Shown here one piece after another: positions 63,709 to 64,000 of a stretch of DNA of 64,000 nucleotides (position 1 is the first letter of the stretch; every line of letters begins with the position of its first letter). The stretch is from Deltaproteobacteria bacterium (GTDB lineage Bacteria > Myxococcota_A > UBA9042 > PHBI01): the NCBI GenBank assembly GCA_020632715.1, contig JACKFA010000001.1:806001-870000 (forward strand), in the 5' to 3' direction. The notes beneath the pieces are model-generated. The model was not told the origin of the DNA and did no database searches. It worked only from the letters and a program-made list of their open reading frames with translations. The position numbers were made by a program, and so were the translations under genes.

Positions 63709-63723
63709 GACAATGTAATTGTC
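63709..63723. promoter_or_regulatory. Perfect operator-like dyad
   Basis: GACAAT-GTA-ATTGTC, a perfect 6-base inverted repeat with a three-base centre, inside an A/T-rich patch 115 bases upstream of the last gene. TTGACA at 63707-63712 overlaps it and could be a -35 box, but no -10 at proper spacing is seen. Confidence 0.45.
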
Positions 63724-63837
63724 TGTAATCGCGGTTCACATCTGGTTGCATTCAGGGGAGCCCGCGATCGACAATCCGGAGGCTGCCGACCGTCTCCGCC
63801 GTCGGTGGCATTCCTACCAAGCAGCAGGTTTCCGGTC

Positions 63838-64000
63838 ATGACGTGGACACGTGTACTCACGGTCTTCGCGCTCGCGTTCTCCTTGCTCTCCCCGGCGTGT
63901 GACGACGGCACACAGATCGGCGGCGAGCTCGTCCTCGTGCAGAAGGACAAGCGCGATCTCAAGGTCCTCTCCGTCCGGCCGGACACCGGTCCCCTCGTCG
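63838..64000 (+). CDS. Lipoprotein, 3' end outside window
   Basis: First 54 residues of a lipoprotein gene, cut by the end of the window. The signal peptide (MTWTRVLTVFALAFSLLS) ends at the lipobox LSPAC (Cys21), followed by DDGTQIGGELVLVQ. The frame is open to base 64000. It lies 192 bases after the WYL regulator gene and behind the dyad at 63709-63723, so regulation by that protein is possible. No domain is recognisable in the part seen. Confidence 0.65.
   Translation, partial: MTWTRVLTVFALAFSLLSPACDDGTQIGGELVLVQKDKRDLKVLSVRPDTGPLV

Noticed and set aside
63707..63735. TTGACA at 63707 as a sigma-70 promoter
   Set aside because: No -10 box at 16-18 bases; the sequence is better explained as part of the GACAAT dyad.

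Overview
The window is high-GC DNA (roughly 70% by eye) with strongly G/C-biased third codon positions. It carries a complete type II secretion operon, many secreted lipoproteins with Asp/Thr/Gly- or Cys-rich mature parts, an NtrC-type regulator, and a kinase-ATPase-TPR-GAF-histidine kinase hybrid. This mix suggests a Myxococcota-like (deltaproteobacterial) chromosome. No phage, plasmid, transposase, CRISPR array or rRNA is visible. The assignment is inference from gene content, not a database match.

Layout. 1-10.7 kb: end of a UvrD/PcrA helicase, a cluster of GGAGACAC-type palindromic repeats, a DUF3108-like periplasmic protein, rsmB with a small lipoprotein, an LPG-synthase-type membrane protein, a UbiA-family prenyltransferase, an NtrC-type response regulator and a Cys-rich lipoprotein. 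10.8-29.5 kb: a lipoprotein esterase, then gspC-D-E-F-G-H-I-J-K-L-M-N in one direction, preceded by a perfect -24/-12 sigma-54 promoter, then an L,D-transpeptidase. 29.6-36 kb: a CNNM/CorC protein, a coiled-coil membrane protein and two large lipoproteins, one with RCC1-type repeats. 36-48 kb, all on the minus strand: queA-tgt-yajC-secD-secF-recJ-scoA-scoB-CPBP-ruvX-mltG. 48.5-53.2 kb: two tandem HU genes, a 163-bp nested palindrome, a family-4 uracil-DNA glycosylase with a frameshift, coaBC, an HDOD gene and tRNA-Thr(CGU) with promoter and terminator. 53.3-64 kb: a Zn-ribbon/coiled-coil protein, the hybrid kinase broken by four clustered frameshifts, a subtilisin-like lipoprotein with six GTGLVSSAI-type repeats, a TrmB-like methyltransferase, a WYL regulator and the start of another lipoprotein.

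How it works together. The gsp genes build the outer-membrane secretion machine; the sigma-54 promoter before gspC implies activation by an enhancer-binding protein, and an orphan one lies 2.5 kb upstream. Neighbouring lipoproteins, the S8 protease and the esterase are plausible surface or secreted partners, but nothing in the sequence proves they are substrates. YajC-SecD-SecF, MltG and the L,D-transpeptidase serve export and the cell wall; RsmB, Tgt, QueA and TrmB-like act on RNA; RecJ, UvrD, UDG and HU act on DNA.

The strongest leads are the sigma-54 promoter of the secretion operon, the repeat-bearing S8 protease, the nested palindrome at 49827, the hybrid kinase, and a CPBP gene whose coding sequence runs back to the scoB stop codon without a standard start codon.
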